37,751 nt of DNA from Gammaproteobacteria bacterium (GTDB lineage: Bacteria > Pseudomonadota > Gammaproteobacteria > Xanthomonadales > Wenzhouxiangellaceae), in assembly GCA_021772955.1 (NCBI GenBank), contig JAJFKZ010000080.1:1-37751 (forward strand). The letters are read 5' to 3'. Every line of letters begins with the position of its first letter. Within the stretch, counting starts at the first letter, position 1. The notes under the pieces are model-generated. The model saw only the letters and a list, made by a program, of their open reading frames with translations. It made no database searches and was not told the origin of the DNA. This document shows, one piece after another, positions 15,989-25,115 of this stretch. The position numbers and the translations under genes were made by a program.

Positions 15989-17079
15989 GACAAAAACCTG
16001 TGAATGGGTGGACCAAATCGTTCGCTGTCAATCAGAAAAGCATCATGGCCTTGCACGCAGTCCAGCGCCAGCATCTGATGCTGAATGGTGGTCTTGGCCA
16101 TGGCATCGGCCAGGGTCTGCTGGTCGCTCAGTGGAAACAGCAGATCGGTGCTGACCCCCATGATCAATGCCGATTGCAGGCTGGTTTGACTGAGCATGGC
16201 GGAAAGGTCGCCGTGCCGACGGTCACTGGCATCAAACCAGTCCATCGCCCGCGACAGGTAGACATAGCAGCACGGGTCGAATTGGCCGATGAATTTCAAA
16301 GCATGGGCTTCCAGATAGGCCTCGATCTGAAAGTTCATGCCGTACACGGTGGTGGCAAATTGGGATTGTGGCTGGCGATCAAAGCGCTGCTGCCACTCAA
16401 TCGCGGAGCGGTAGCTGATCATACCCAGCTTGCGGGCCATGCGCATGCCGGAAATGGGCCAGCAGGAGTCGCTGTAATGTCCGTTCTGCCAATTCGGATC
16501 AGTAACGATGGCCTCGCGTTGCAGCGAGCGTATCGCAATCGCAAATGGGCTGGCTGCGGCCGTCGATGAGATGCTGATGAGCTGTCGCGCTGCTTGCGGA
16601 TACTGCTTTAGCAAAGCCAACGCGGTCATGCCGCCCATGCTGGGACCAATGATGCAGTGTAATTGCTCGATGCCCAGGTGCTCGACCACTTTCCAGCAGC
16701 CGGTCGCTATGTCCTCGATCGACAGCTCGGGAAAATCGAGTCGCCAGGGTTTGCCGGTGGCGGGATTGAGTGAATCCGGTCCGGTGGAGCCAAGGCAACT
16801 GCCCAGCGAATTGACACAAACCACAAAATACCGGTTGCTGTCGATGGGTTTGCCGGGACCCAGCATGTCTTCCCACCAACCGGCTTCAGGGTCAGCATCG
16901 GAAGAAGCGGCATGGGCTCCGGGTGAAAGCCCGGTGAGCAGCAAAATGGCATTGCTTTTTTCTGCATTCAGCTCACCCCAGGTTTCGTACGCCAGAGTGA
17001 CAGGTTGCAGACTATCACCGCGCCAGGTTAGCAGCGGCGTGGTCAGTTTCAGGGTGTGCATGGCAGAATAATGCTGCAT
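15985..17079 (-). CDS. metX: MetX-family O-acyltransferase (homoserine or serine)
   Basis: An alpha/beta-hydrolase acyltransferase of 364 residues. The triad is visible: Ser147 in IGPSMGGMTAL, Asp312 in STDLLFP and His345 in GHDAFL. It acylates the hydroxyl of homoserine (methionine route) or serine (cysteine route) before sulfur is added. The segment LSPGAHAASSDADPEAGWWE and the following NSLGSCLGSTGP resemble the Xanthomonas-type members that were shown to be serine O-succinyltransferases. Coupling to a cysteine-dioxygenase-like gene fits a cysteine link. The start could instead be Met7; neither has a clear ribosome site. Confidence 0.85.
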   Translation of the reverse strand: MQHYSAMHTLKLTTPLLTWRGDSLQPVTLAYETWGELNAEKSNAILLLTGLSPGAHAASSDADPEAGWWEDMLGPGKPIDSNRYFVVCVNSLGSCLGSTGPDSLNPATGKPWRLDFPELSIEDIATGCWKVVEHLGIEQLHCIIGPSMGGMTALALLKQYPQAARQLISISSTAAASPFAIAIRSLQREAIVTDPNWQNGHYSDSCWPISGMRMARKLGMISYRSAIEWQQRFDRQPQSQFATTVYGMNFQIEAYLEAHALKFIGQFDPCCYVYLSRAMDWFDASDRRHGDLSAMLSQTSLQSALIMGVSTDLLFPLSDQQTLADAMAKTTIQHQMLALDCVQGHDAFLIDSERFGPPIHRFLS

Positions 17080-17150
17080 GGTACGGTGATGCCGGAATCG
17101 GCAGTTAAGATCAATAGATCATGGTAACGCAGGCGTGGTGACCGGCGCAG

Positions 17151-17987
17151 TTATTTTTTGGTGAACAACAAGGTAAAACGGTCACTCTCGCCGATTTCCA
17201 GATACTTTTGCTTGTCTTCACCTTCGGGTACGCGCAGTGTGGGTGGCAAGGTCCAGACACCATTGGGATGGTTGCCGGTATCATTCAGGTTGGAGTTGAT
17301 CGGGCTTTTGGCGACGAGGATGAAACCAGCGCTGACGATCCGCTGAATGAGCCATTCCTGGTTCACATAGCCATTGCTGGCGCGAGGATCGATCAACTGC
17401 GACACCGCGGCCCGATGATCAACGATGCCCAGCTTGCCGTTGGATTTGAGCATCAGCCGTACCTGGCGCAATACTTCGGTGAAGGTGTCATCGGCGAGCC
17501 AATTGTGAATGTTGAGAAAGCTGATAACCAGGTCAAGGCTGCCCGGCGTCGCTGGCAGTGGCGTCACCGGAGGTTCAAAAGCCACCACTTCTACCCGGTC
17601 GAACCAGTCCGGATTCAACTCCAGTTTGGTGTTGTAGGCGTCCAGAGAGCTTTTGAAAAACAGCGCATACTCATGCTTGGTATCAGGGTTGAAGTGAGCA
17701 GCAATCAAGTGCCCTTCAGCGCGCAGGTAAGGCGCCAGAAGTTCTGTGTACCAGCCATCACCGGGCCACAATTCCAGCACGGCCATGTCCGGTTTGAGGC
17801 CGAAGAACTCCAGCGTTTGCTGCGGATGCCGATACTGGTCGCGCTGTTTGGCCGTCTCATCACGAAGTTCGCTGTTGATGATCTCGTCCAGTGTTAAGGG
17901 TTCGGTTTGGGCGCTGGCATGCCAGCACACGCTCAGGCACAGCATGCCGGTCAGCAGAAGAATGCAATGCGAAAGGTATGGCTTCAC
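17151..17987 (-). CDS. Predicted exported SAM-methyltransferase-like protein (COG4798-like)
   Basis: A 278-residue protein starting with a signal peptide (residues 1-26, ending WHASAQT). A Rossmann methyltransferase fold follows: VLELWPGDGWYTELLAPYL (about 69-87) matches motif I, and SLDLVISFLNIHNW and GKLGIVDHRA match the later strands. Family members are annotated as predicted methyltransferases without a known substrate. Export is odd because S-adenosylmethionine is cytosolic, so the protein may have lost catalysis or use another ligand. It is 71 bp upstream of metX on the same strand. Confidence 0.8.
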   Translation of the reverse strand: MKPYLSHCILLLTGMLCLSVCWHASAQTEPLTLDEIINSELRDETAKQRDQYRHPQQTLEFFGLKPDMAVLELWPGDGWYTELLAPYLRAEGHLIAAHFNPDTKHEYALFFKSSLDAYNTKLELNPDWFDRVEVVAFEPPVTPLPATPGSLDLVISFLNIHNWLADDTFTEVLRQVRLMLKSNGKLGIVDHRAAVSQLIDPRASNGYVNQEWLIQRIVSAGFILVAKSPINSNLNDTGNHPNGVWTLPPTLRVPEGEDKQKYLEIGESDRFTLLFTKK

Positions 17988-18192
17988 GTTTATTGTTTAT
18001 CCAGTAATTCCCCGAAGTCCTTATATTCTGTGGTAAATGGCTCCACAGGTCAATCTGCTGCAGCGGCGATCTTTGCGGGCAATACTACATGAGTTGCTGA
18101 CTACGGCAGCTGGCTTTGATTTATCACCGGACTGTTGGGACCGGCACGCGAGCTGGTGGTGATGCTCGCTAGCAACGGGTTGCCGGTGGCGG

Positions 18193-20094
18193 TCAGTCGG
18201 TTTCAGATTGAGCGATTTCCAGTGCTTCTTGCTGTTCCAGCCACTGTTGTTCCAGGACGATGTGCTGCTTGTTTAGCTCACCCTGGCGCTTGAGCAGCGT
18301 CTGCAGCGCCTGTTCGTTTCCAGCAGCGTAAAGCTCAGCGTCTGCGAGTTGCTGCTGCAATTGCTGCAGCTGCGTAGTCAGTTTTTGCAACCGGGATTCA
18401 GTGGCCTGTACGGTGCGGCGCAAAGGCGCCAGCTTTTGACGTTGTTGCGCTGCGTCTTTACGCCGCTGTTTTTTGTCGTCCACCGGCGCTTTAGCAACCA
18501 CATCCCTGGGCTCAGGGGTTTGTGCCTGCTCGGTTTGCAGCTGTTTGACATAATCATCCAGACTGCCACGAAATGACTGTACAGAACCCGCACTGACATG
18601 CCACAGTTCATCCGCGCTGCTGCGCAGCAGGTGGCGATCATGCGAGACCAGCAACACACTGCCAGCGTAGCTGGCCAGAGCTACGGTCAGCGCATGCCGC
18701 ATCTGCATGTCCAGGTGGTTGGTAGGCTCATCCAGAATCAGCAGATTGGGCTTCTGCCAGGCCAGCAGGGCCAGCGCCAGGCGCGCCTTTTCACCGCCGG
18801 AGAAATGCGCAATGCCAGCAGCCTCGGCCTCATCACTAAAGCCAAATCCGCCCAGGAAATTACGTATTTCCTGCGTGCTGGCTGCAGGCCGTAGTCGCTG
18901 TAACTGCAGCAGCGGGCTGGCTTGCAGATCCAGCGCATCCAGCTGATGCTGGGCAAAGTAGGCGATACGCAGATGCTCACCGGCGGTGCGCTCGCCACTC
19001 AGCAATGGTTGTGAGCCGGCCAGCGACTTCAGCAGTGTGCTTTTGCCAGCTCCGTTGCGACCGAGCACAGCAATACGATCACCCGGTCGGATTGCCAGGG
19101 TGACCTGGCTCAAAATCAGCGTGTCCGGGTAACCAAGGTCGGCATTGCGCAGATGGATCAGTGGGTCAGAACTCTTGACCGCGCAGGGCAGATGAAAATG
19201 ATAGGGTGAGTCGGCCTGGGCGGCTTCAATCTGTGGCAGGCGATCCAGCTCCTTGAGTCGGCTTTGTGCCTGTCGGGCTTTGTTGGCCTGGGCACGAAAG
19301 CGACTGACGAATCGATTGATCTCTTCAACACGGGCCTGAATTTTGGCCGCCTGGGCCTGCTGTTGTGCCTGACGCTGCGCTCGCTGTTGCTCGGCATCGG
19401 AATAATCACCCTGATACAACACCAGCTTGCCGTGCTCGAAGGACAAAATGCGGGTGCAAACGGCGTCCAGAAAATCGCGATCATGCGAAATCAGCATCAG
19501 CGTACCCTGATAGCGCAGCAGCCAGCGCTCCAGCCAGGCCACGGCATCGATATCCAGGTGGTTGGTAGGTTCATCCAGCAGCAGCAGGTCAGATGGACAC
19601 ATCAGTGCTCTGGCCAGATTCAGGCGCATGCGCCAGCCACCGGAAAAGTCATTCACGGCGCGCTTTTCGTCGCCACTGGCGAAGCCCAGCCCGGCGAGCA
19701 ACTGGGCCGCGCGTGCGTCGGTCTCCCAGGCGCGCAATTGATCCAGCTGGTCATGGGCCTGGGTGATTCCGGCCGTATCATGTCGGGATTCAGCTTGCGC
19801 CAGTCGTGCCTGGGCCTGGCGCAGTTGTATATGGCCGTCCAGCACATAATCCAGCGCCACTCGAGTCACCGCATCGATCTCCTGCTGCATGCAGGCGATT
19901 TGCCAGTCAGCCGGAATACTTAGCGTGCCAGTGTCGGCTTCGAGCTGCTGCTGCAACAGTTTCAGCAAGCTGGTTTTGCCGCAGCCGTTGCGGCCAATGA
20001 TACCGATGCGGTCACTGCGGTGAAACTGCATGCTGGCATCATCAAACAGCAATTCACTGCCGCGGCGCAGGCCAAGTTGGTCAAAATGTATCAT
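18193..20094 (-). CDS. ABC-F family ATPase, YheS type
   Basis: A 633-residue soluble protein with two ABC ATPase domains (E. coli YheS has 637). Domain 1 has Walker A GRNGCGKTS (34-42), signature FSGGWRMRL and Walker B DLLLLDEPTNHLD. Domain 2 has GRNGAGKST, FSGGEKARL and LLILDEPTNHLD. The inter-domain linker is Q/R-rich and the C-terminus is a coiled coil. No membrane segment is present. ABC-F proteins act on the ribosome E site. The open frame extends 173 codons further upstream, but the start is placed at MIHFDQLGLRRG, the family N-terminus. The upstream part lies opposite the divergent DUF819 gene. Confidence 0.94.
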   Translation of the reverse strand: MIHFDQLGLRRGSELLFDDASMQFHRSDRIGIIGRNGCGKTSLLKLLQQQLEADTGTLSIPADWQIACMQQEIDAVTRVALDYVLDGHIQLRQAQARLAQAESRHDTAGITQAHDQLDQLRAWETDARAAQLLAGLGFASGDEKRAVNDFSGGWRMRLNLARALMCPSDLLLLDEPTNHLDIDAVAWLERWLLRYQGTLMLISHDRDFLDAVCTRILSFEHGKLVLYQGDYSDAEQQRAQRQAQQQAQAAKIQARVEEINRFVSRFRAQANKARQAQSRLKELDRLPQIEAAQADSPYHFHLPCAVKSSDPLIHLRNADLGYPDTLILSQVTLAIRPGDRIAVLGRNGAGKSTLLKSLAGSQPLLSGERTAGEHLRIAYFAQHQLDALDLQASPLLQLQRLRPAASTQEIRNFLGGFGFSDEAEAAGIAHFSGGEKARLALALLAWQKPNLLILDEPTNHLDMQMRHALTVALASYAGSVLLVSHDRHLLRSSADELWHVSAGSVQSFRGSLDDYVKQLQTEQAQTPEPRDVVAKAPVDDKKQRRKDAAQQRQKLAPLRRTVQATESRLQKLTTQLQQLQQQLADAELYAAGNEQALQTLLKRQGELNKQHIVLEQQWLEQQEALEIAQSETD

Positions 20095-20163
20095 CGGCGC
20101 GCATTGTAGCTGATCAGCATGATCACATGTATGATGTTGGCTGGAGTCGGGCAGGGAGTCGCA

Positions 20164-21312
20164 ATGGCGCAGGTACAGATATTGGCCTTTTTGCTGATTG
20201 CCATTGCCGCTGCGCATTGGGCGGGCAGCAAACCCGTGGGGCGCTGGTTCGGTAGCGCTTTGCTGGTGATCATGGTGGCCGCCCTGTTCGCCAATGTCGG
20301 TATCGTTCCGCCAGCCAGCGCTGGGGTGCCGCTGTACGACGTGTTGCTCGGTGTGGCGGCGCCAGTGTCGATTTTCCTGCTGCTGCTGAACGTGCGACTG
20401 GAGTCCTTGCGCAAGGTGGGTGGGCCGATGCTGTTGCTGTTCATGCTGGCTGCTGCGGCCACTGTCGTGGGTGTGCTGATCGGCGGATGGCTGACCGGGG
20501 CGAGCGAATGGATGGGGCCGTGGTATGGTCCGTTGTCGGGCATGTTCGCGGCCACTTACATCGGCGGCGGTGCCAATTTCAACGCCCTGGCGTTGCACTA
20601 CGAGGTAGTGCAAAGTGGCAACCTGTACCTTGCCGCCACCGTTGCCGACAACATCGTTTCGGTAATCTGGATCAGCCTGTTGCTGCTGCTGCCGCAGTGG
20701 CTGGGTCGCTGGCTGCTAGCGCCCGATCCGCACTACCGTCAGCAGTCCATGCGGGACTTTGCCGCCGGTACCGAGGCTGCGTTGAGCCTGCATGACCTGG
20801 TCATGTTGCTGGCACTGAGCATTGGTGCGTTTGTGTTGTCACAGTGGTTGGCACAATGGCTGTCGGTTGTCGGAATCAAGGTGCCGGCGATTCTGCTGCT
20901 GACCACATTCGCGCTGCTGCTGGCGCAGTTGCCGGTGATACAGGCTTTACGTGGTGGCCAGCGGTTGGGCATGCTCGGTGCCTACCTGTTTCTGGCTGCG
21001 CTGGGTACGTTGTGTGAAGTATCGGCACTGCGCGAAACCGGCTGGCTGGGAGTAAGGTTGCTGCTGTTTGTGGCGCTGGTGGTGAGCATACACGGCTTGT
21101 TGTTGGCGCTCGCCGGGCGTTATTTGCGACAATCGGCGGAAGTGGTGGCGGTGGTGTCGGCAAGCACCATAGGTGGTGCCACAGTGGTGCTGCCACTGGT
21201 GGAACGATTCCGCCGCCCGGACCTGCTGCTGCCGGGCATCGTGCTGGGCAGCATTGGCAATGCGCTGGGGACTTATGTCGGCTTTGCGTTGGTGTATATG
21301 CTGGTCGACTGA
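20164..21312 (+). CDS. DUF819 family membrane protein (YjcL-like)
   Basis: A 382-residue inner-membrane protein with about 11 hydrophobic segments and the family patterns GPLSGMFAATYIGGGANFNALAL and, in the second half, VVSASTIGGATVVLPL. These G-rich re-entrant patterns recur in both halves as in secondary transporters, but no substrate is known. The ATG at 20164 is chosen because AGGGAG lies 6 bases before it; in-frame ATGs at 20119 and 20134 have no ribosome site. It is divergent from the ABC-F gene (69 bp between starts) and 21 bp upstream of the rhomboid gene. Confidence 0.85.
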   Translation: MAQVQILAFLLIAIAAAHWAGSKPVGRWFGSALLVIMVAALFANVGIVPPASAGVPLYDVLLGVAAPVSIFLLLLNVRLESLRKVGGPMLLLFMLAAAATVVGVLIGGWLTGASEWMGPWYGPLSGMFAATYIGGGANFNALALHYEVVQSGNLYLAATVADNIVSVIWISLLLLLPQWLGRWLLAPDPHYRQQSMRDFAAGTEAALSLHDLVMLLALSIGAFVLSQWLAQWLSVVGIKVPAILLLTTFALLLAQLPVIQALRGGQRLGMLGAYLFLAALGTLCEVSALRETGWLGVRLLLFVALVVSIHGLLLALAGRYLRQSAEVVAVVSASTIGGATVVLPLVERFRRPDLLLPGIVLGSIGNALGTYVGFALVYMLVD

Positions 21313-21333
21313 ACTGACTGAAACTGGAGTGTC

Positions 21334-21948
21334 ATGAACAGCATTATCAATCTGAGCATCATCGCTGTTACGGTGGCCGTATCACTGCTGGCGTTTCAGC
21401 GTCAGGATCTGTTGCGTGAGCTGCTGCTGGATCCGTTGTCGATCCAACGCCGCGGCCAGTATTATCGGCTGGTGACCTATGGTCTGGTGCATGCGGACGC
21501 GCAGCATCTGTTGTTCAATATGATCACCTTGTATTTTTTCGGTGGTCTCAGCGAGCAGCTGATCAGCCAGTATCTGGGGCCGGCCGGCTATATTCTGTTT
21601 TATATGGCGGCGCTGGTGGTGTCGATCCTGCCCAGTTACCTGCAAAATCGCAACAATCCGCAGTATCTGAGCCTGGGGGCGTCCGGCGCGGTCTCGGCAG
21701 TGTTGTTCATTTACGTGCTGCTGGCGCCGTGGTCGTTGATCCTGGTGTTCTTTATTCCGGTGCCGGCGATCGTGTTCGCCGCGTTGTACATCGGTTACAG
21801 TATTTACATGGACCGGCGTCGCACTGACAACGTCAACCACAGCGCACATCTGATCGGGGCGGTGTTTGGCATGCTGTTTGTCATTGTCATGGAGCCGCGT
21901 CTGCTGGGCAATTTTTTCAATCAGTTGCTGGCGCCGCTGGCGGGCTGA
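21334..21948 (+). CDS. Rhomboid family intramembrane serine protease
   Basis: A 204-residue membrane protein with about six helices. The catalytic serine is Ser117 in LGASGAVSAV and the histidine is His172 in NHSAHLIGAVFG. Asn62 in HLLFNMITLYFFG fits the oxyanion-hole position. All three expected residues are present, so it is probably active. Rhomboids cleave membrane proteins within the bilayer; the substrate is unknown. GGAG lies 5 bases before the ATG. It lies in a forward run DUF819-rhomboid-SIMPL-tesB with 2-23 bp gaps. Confidence 0.92.
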   Translation: MNSIINLSIIAVTVAVSLLAFQRQDLLRELLLDPLSIQRRGQYYRLVTYGLVHADAQHLLFNMITLYFFGGLSEQLISQYLGPAGYILFYMAALVVSILPSYLQNRNNPQYLSLGASGAVSAVLFIYVLLAPWSLILVFFIPVPAIVFAALYIGYSIYMDRRRTDNVNHSAHLIGAVFGMLFVIVMEPRLLGNFFNQLLAPLAG

Positions 21949-21971
21949 TCTCGCGCAAGAAAAGGAGGACA

Positions 21972-22751
21972 ATGAAAATGCATCGTATGTTACTAATTGC
22001 CGTGCTACTGACGGCCAATGTCGTTTGGGCACAGCAGAATGCCATTCCGTCAGCACCGCATATCCTTGTTTACGGCTCTGCCTCAGCACAGGCCATTCCG
22101 GATCAGTTCAGAATAAAACTGATTATCAGCGTGACAGACATGGATGCCAACGCTGCAAGAAAGCGTGCGGAGCAAATTTTGCAGGAGGTGTTGTCCGGAT
22201 TGCGTGATGCAGGCGTCATTGAACAGGATATAGTCGCCACAAATCTGGAAATTTCGCCAAAAAATACCTATGACCGGGATACCGAACAAGATATTTTCAT
22301 CGGGACGAATGTGGGGCGAATTATCAGTGCTACATTTGATGATATGGACAGTCTGTCAGGTTTTTTGGAGAGTGCCGAAATCAATCGGGAGTTGCAGTTG
22401 GAAGGAGTGGAAACGGCATTGCGCAATGAGTTTGAAATGATGTTAGCACTGCGTGCAGAAGCCATTGCCGACAGTCGACATAAAGCCGAGAGGCTGGCGC
22501 AAGAATACGGAGTAACATTGCAGGGTATCTATAGCGTTTCCGATGTCGCTCCTAACTTTGATTACGGTATAGCTTTCGGCCGCTGGCCATCTCGATTGAT
22601 CTGGGATAATGACTTGCAAGCACTGCAACGTGTGATGGTGACGGGATCCCGGCTGGATGATTCCGTCAGAACCTCATTTTCCACAGGCTACATCACCCTC
22701 ACCGACAAAATCTACACTGTGTTTCTGATCAGCGACAAGGATGAATCATAA
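21972..22751 (+). CDS. Exported SIMPL (DUF541) domain protein
   Basis: A 259-residue protein with a signal peptide (residues 1-20, ending VVWAQQ), then a SIMPL/DUF541 domain. It opens with HILVYGSASAQAIPDQFRIKLIIS and has the family pattern DIVATNLEISPKNTYD around residue 82. E. coli YggE is the best known periplasmic relative and is linked to oxidative stress. A strong AGGAGG lies 3 bases before the ATG. The gene ends two bases before the thioesterase gene. Confidence 0.88.
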   Translation: MKMHRMLLIAVLLTANVVWAQQNAIPSAPHILVYGSASAQAIPDQFRIKLIISVTDMDANAARKRAEQILQEVLSGLRDAGVIEQDIVATNLEISPKNTYDRDTEQDIFIGTNVGRIISATFDDMDSLSGFLESAEINRELQLEGVETALRNEFEMMLALRAEAIADSRHKAERLAQEYGVTLQGIYSVSDVAPNFDYGIAFGRWPSRLIWDNDLQALQRVMVTGSRLDDSVRTSFSTGYITLTDKIYTVFLISDKDES

Positions 22752-22753
22752 CC

Positions 22754-23626
22754 ATGACCAAACCCATGCACCCGGTACTGGCCGATGTGATCAAGCTGTT
22801 GCAGCTGGAGCGCATCGAGGACAATATCTATCGTGGCGAGAGCCGCGACATCGGCAGTCCACAGGTGTTCGGTGGCCAGGTGCTGGGGCAGGCGCTGGCG
22901 GCGGCACAGCATACGGTTGCGGCTGAGCGTTGCCCGAATTCACTGCATGCTTATTTTCTGCGCCGCGGTGATGTCAATGCGCCGATCGTGTACCAGGTTG
23001 ACAACCAGCGTGATGGCGGAAGTTTTTCCAACCGCCGCGTGGTGGCAATCCAGCACGGCCAGCCCATCCTCAACCTGGCGGCTTCGTTTCACAAGCCGGA
23101 ATCCGGCTTTGAACATCAGGTTGAAATGCCCGATGTGGCTGGCCCGGATGGCTTGCGCAGCACGCTGGAAATCAATCGTTCGATCATCGATCAGGTACCG
23201 GAAAAAATGCGTCGCTATCTGACCCATGAGCCGCCGTTTGAATTTCGCCCGGTGGAACTGCCGCATTTTCTCGCTGATCAACCGCAACCGGCGCGCAAAC
23301 ACATCTGGATACGGGCGATTGATCGCCTGCCAGATGATCCTTCCCTGCATCGATTGTTGCTGGCTTATGTCTCGGATTACGAATTGCTGCCCACGGCGAT
23401 GCTCCCACAGGTGATTGATTATTCGCGTCAACAGGTGTTGATGGCCAGTCTTGATCATGGCATGTGGTTTCACCATGATGCGCGTGTGGACGAGTGGTTG
23501 CTGTATGCATTTGACAGCCCCAATGCGGCCGGGAACCGCGGCTTTACGCGTGGGCAGATCTTTACCCAAGACGGCAAGTTGCTGGCATCAACAGCGCAGG
23601 AAGGCCTGATTCGGGTGCTGCCCTGA
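22754..23626 (+). CDS. tesB: Acyl-CoA thioesterase II
   Basis: A 290-residue double hot-dog thioesterase that hydrolyses medium- and long-chain acyl-CoA to fatty acid and CoA (E. coli TesB 286). Family signatures include the opening RGESRDIGSPQVFGGQVLGQAL, FLRRGDVNAPIVYQVDNQRDGGSFSNRRVVA, and the C-terminal LDHGMWFHHDARVDEWLLYAFDSP with the conserved Asp region. AAGGA lies 12 bases before the ATG. It is the last gene of the forward run and converges on rnd. Confidence 0.95.
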   Translation: MTKPMHPVLADVIKLLQLERIEDNIYRGESRDIGSPQVFGGQVLGQALAAAQHTVAAERCPNSLHAYFLRRGDVNAPIVYQVDNQRDGGSFSNRRVVAIQHGQPILNLAASFHKPESGFEHQVEMPDVAGPDGLRSTLEINRSIIDQVPEKMRRYLTHEPPFEFRPVELPHFLADQPQPARKHIWIRAIDRLPDDPSLHRLLLAYVSDYELLPTAMLPQVIDYSRQQVLMASLDHGMWFHHDARVDEWLLYAFDSPNAAGNRGFTRGQIFTQDGKLLASTAQEGLIRVLP

Positions 23627-23732
23627 GTCTGGCCGGCTGTTGCATGCCGGATCGTCCTTTGCCGTGCAGCTGACCACACAGTTTGGCTGCTCGCCAGCAG
23701 CCAGGTCCGGCTGGCTGCCGGGGGCTGCTTGC

Positions 23733-24932
23733 TCAGTCGGCGCTGGTGTGTTGCAGACTGGCCTGAAGCGCGTCGTTGAGCAGGTCTCCGCGCCAGCCAG
23801 GCAGCTGCGCGGCGGCACTGGTTTGACGATTGGCGATAAGCAACTCGGTCAGGATGCGGCGGCTGGCTAGCAGGGCCGGTTCAACATGCAGCTGCGCAGC
23901 GTGCTGTTTGACTGATTCCTGCGCCTTGCTGAGCAGCTGTTTTTCTGTTCTCGACAGCGGTGCTTCAGGTTGCAGCTGCCGCTCCGGTGGGCTGCTGAAC
24001 AGGGCTTGCCATTGCGGCTTATAACGTTGACATACGCGTGCCGGGATTGATTGTGTTTGCTTGAGCAACTGCGTCAGGCTGCTATCGGCATAGCTTGGAC
24101 TCGCAGCGACACTGGCCAGCTCCATCAGACCCTCATCACGCAGCACAAACGAGCGCGGCAGATCCTGTGCTTGCGCCTGCTGATCACGCCAGATAGCCAA
24201 TTGCTGCAGCCGCGCGAGTGCCGGCGCATCCAGTCTCGCGTAGCCCTTGACCTTGCGGTACAGCTGTTGCGGATCGTTGCCACTGGCGGCTTTTTGCAGC
24301 AGCCACTGCATATCCTGTTGCAACCATGACCACCGCTCAGTAGCCTGCAGGCGCTGCTGCAGATACTGCATCAGCAGCGGCAAATAGGCGACATCATTGC
24401 TGGCATATTCCAGCTGTGCCGGACTCAGCGGGCGCTGTAGCCAATTACTGCGACTGGGGCCGTCGGGCAGCTGCTGACCGAGTATGTCGCCGATCAGGTT
24501 TTCATAGCGCATTTGCAACGGCGAACCGAGCATGGCGGCAGCGATCTGACTGTCATGGACAGCCGCGAGCACGACCTGATACTGCTGGCTTAGCACTTCC
24601 AGGTCTTCCGAGCAGCTGTGGATTATCTTGTTGATGCTGCTGCTGGCAAGCAAGTCCTGGATGGGTTGCTGGTGCTGACGCAGGGCCGGCGTATCCAGCA
24701 GCCAGACAGTTTGGGCATCGGATACCTGCAGCACGCCGAGTTGGGCGTAATAGGTTCGTTCGCGGATAAACTCGGTGTCAATCGCCAGCCAGCTGCGCTG
24801 CTGCCAGATGGAAGCGGCTTGATGCAGGGTCGCTGCATTATCGATCCAAATCGGTGTGGAGGCTGCCTGACGGGCTTGCTGGATGGCCTGCTGGGAGGCT
24901 GGGGCGGTCTGATCGGACTGGTTTATCTGCAT
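23733..24932 (-). CDS. rnd: Ribonuclease D
   Basis: A 399-residue 3'-5' exoribonuclease used in tRNA 3' maturation. The DEDDy exonuclease site is complete: Asp52 and Glu54 (AIDTEF), Asp110 (HSCSEDLEVL), and Tyr176/Asp180 (EYASNDVAYL). HRDC-type helical regions follow (about 215-300 and 325-395). The first 25 residues are a glutamine-rich tail not seen in E. coli RNase D (375 residues), and no good ribosome site precedes the ATG, so the true start is uncertain. It converges with tesB and is divergent from the FGE-like gene. Confidence 0.93.
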   Translation of the reverse strand: MQINQSDQTAPASQQAIQQARQAASTPIWIDNAATLHQAASIWQQRSWLAIDTEFIRERTYYAQLGVLQVSDAQTVWLLDTPALRQHQQPIQDLLASSSINKIIHSCSEDLEVLSQQYQVVLAAVHDSQIAAAMLGSPLQMRYENLIGDILGQQLPDGPSRSNWLQRPLSPAQLEYASNDVAYLPLLMQYLQQRLQATERWSWLQQDMQWLLQKAASGNDPQQLYRKVKGYARLDAPALARLQQLAIWRDQQAQAQDLPRSFVLRDEGLMELASVAASPSYADSSLTQLLKQTQSIPARVCQRYKPQWQALFSSPPERQLQPEAPLSRTEKQLLSKAQESVKQHAAQLHVEPALLASRRILTELLIANRQTSAAAQLPGWRGDLLNDALQASLQHTSAD

Positions 24933-25115
24933 GAAAATTTCATTAATGTTGCTTGCTATTTGGGTTTCGAGTGTATTATCGTGCAGTTCTTGAATTCATG
25001 TCAGGCAACCGTCCAGTGTTGCTGGTGTTAACATGGCATTGAACAGACGATAGTCGGGTCAGATACATCGGAATGGCCACCAGAAAGAACCAGCTGATCA
25101 TCAGGGATGTTACGT

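Noticed and set aside
18037-18162. A 41-codon plus-strand frame (ATG 18037) between the methyltransferase-like and ABC-F genes
   Set aside because: It has no ribosome site, matches no family I know and ends quickly. The 205-bp gap otherwise shows nothing definite.
20095-20613. A 173-codon N-terminal extension of the ABC-F gene
   Set aside because: The ABC-F family begins at the Met encoded at 20094. The extension lies opposite the DUF819 gene and is low in hydrophobic residues, like an antisense frame.
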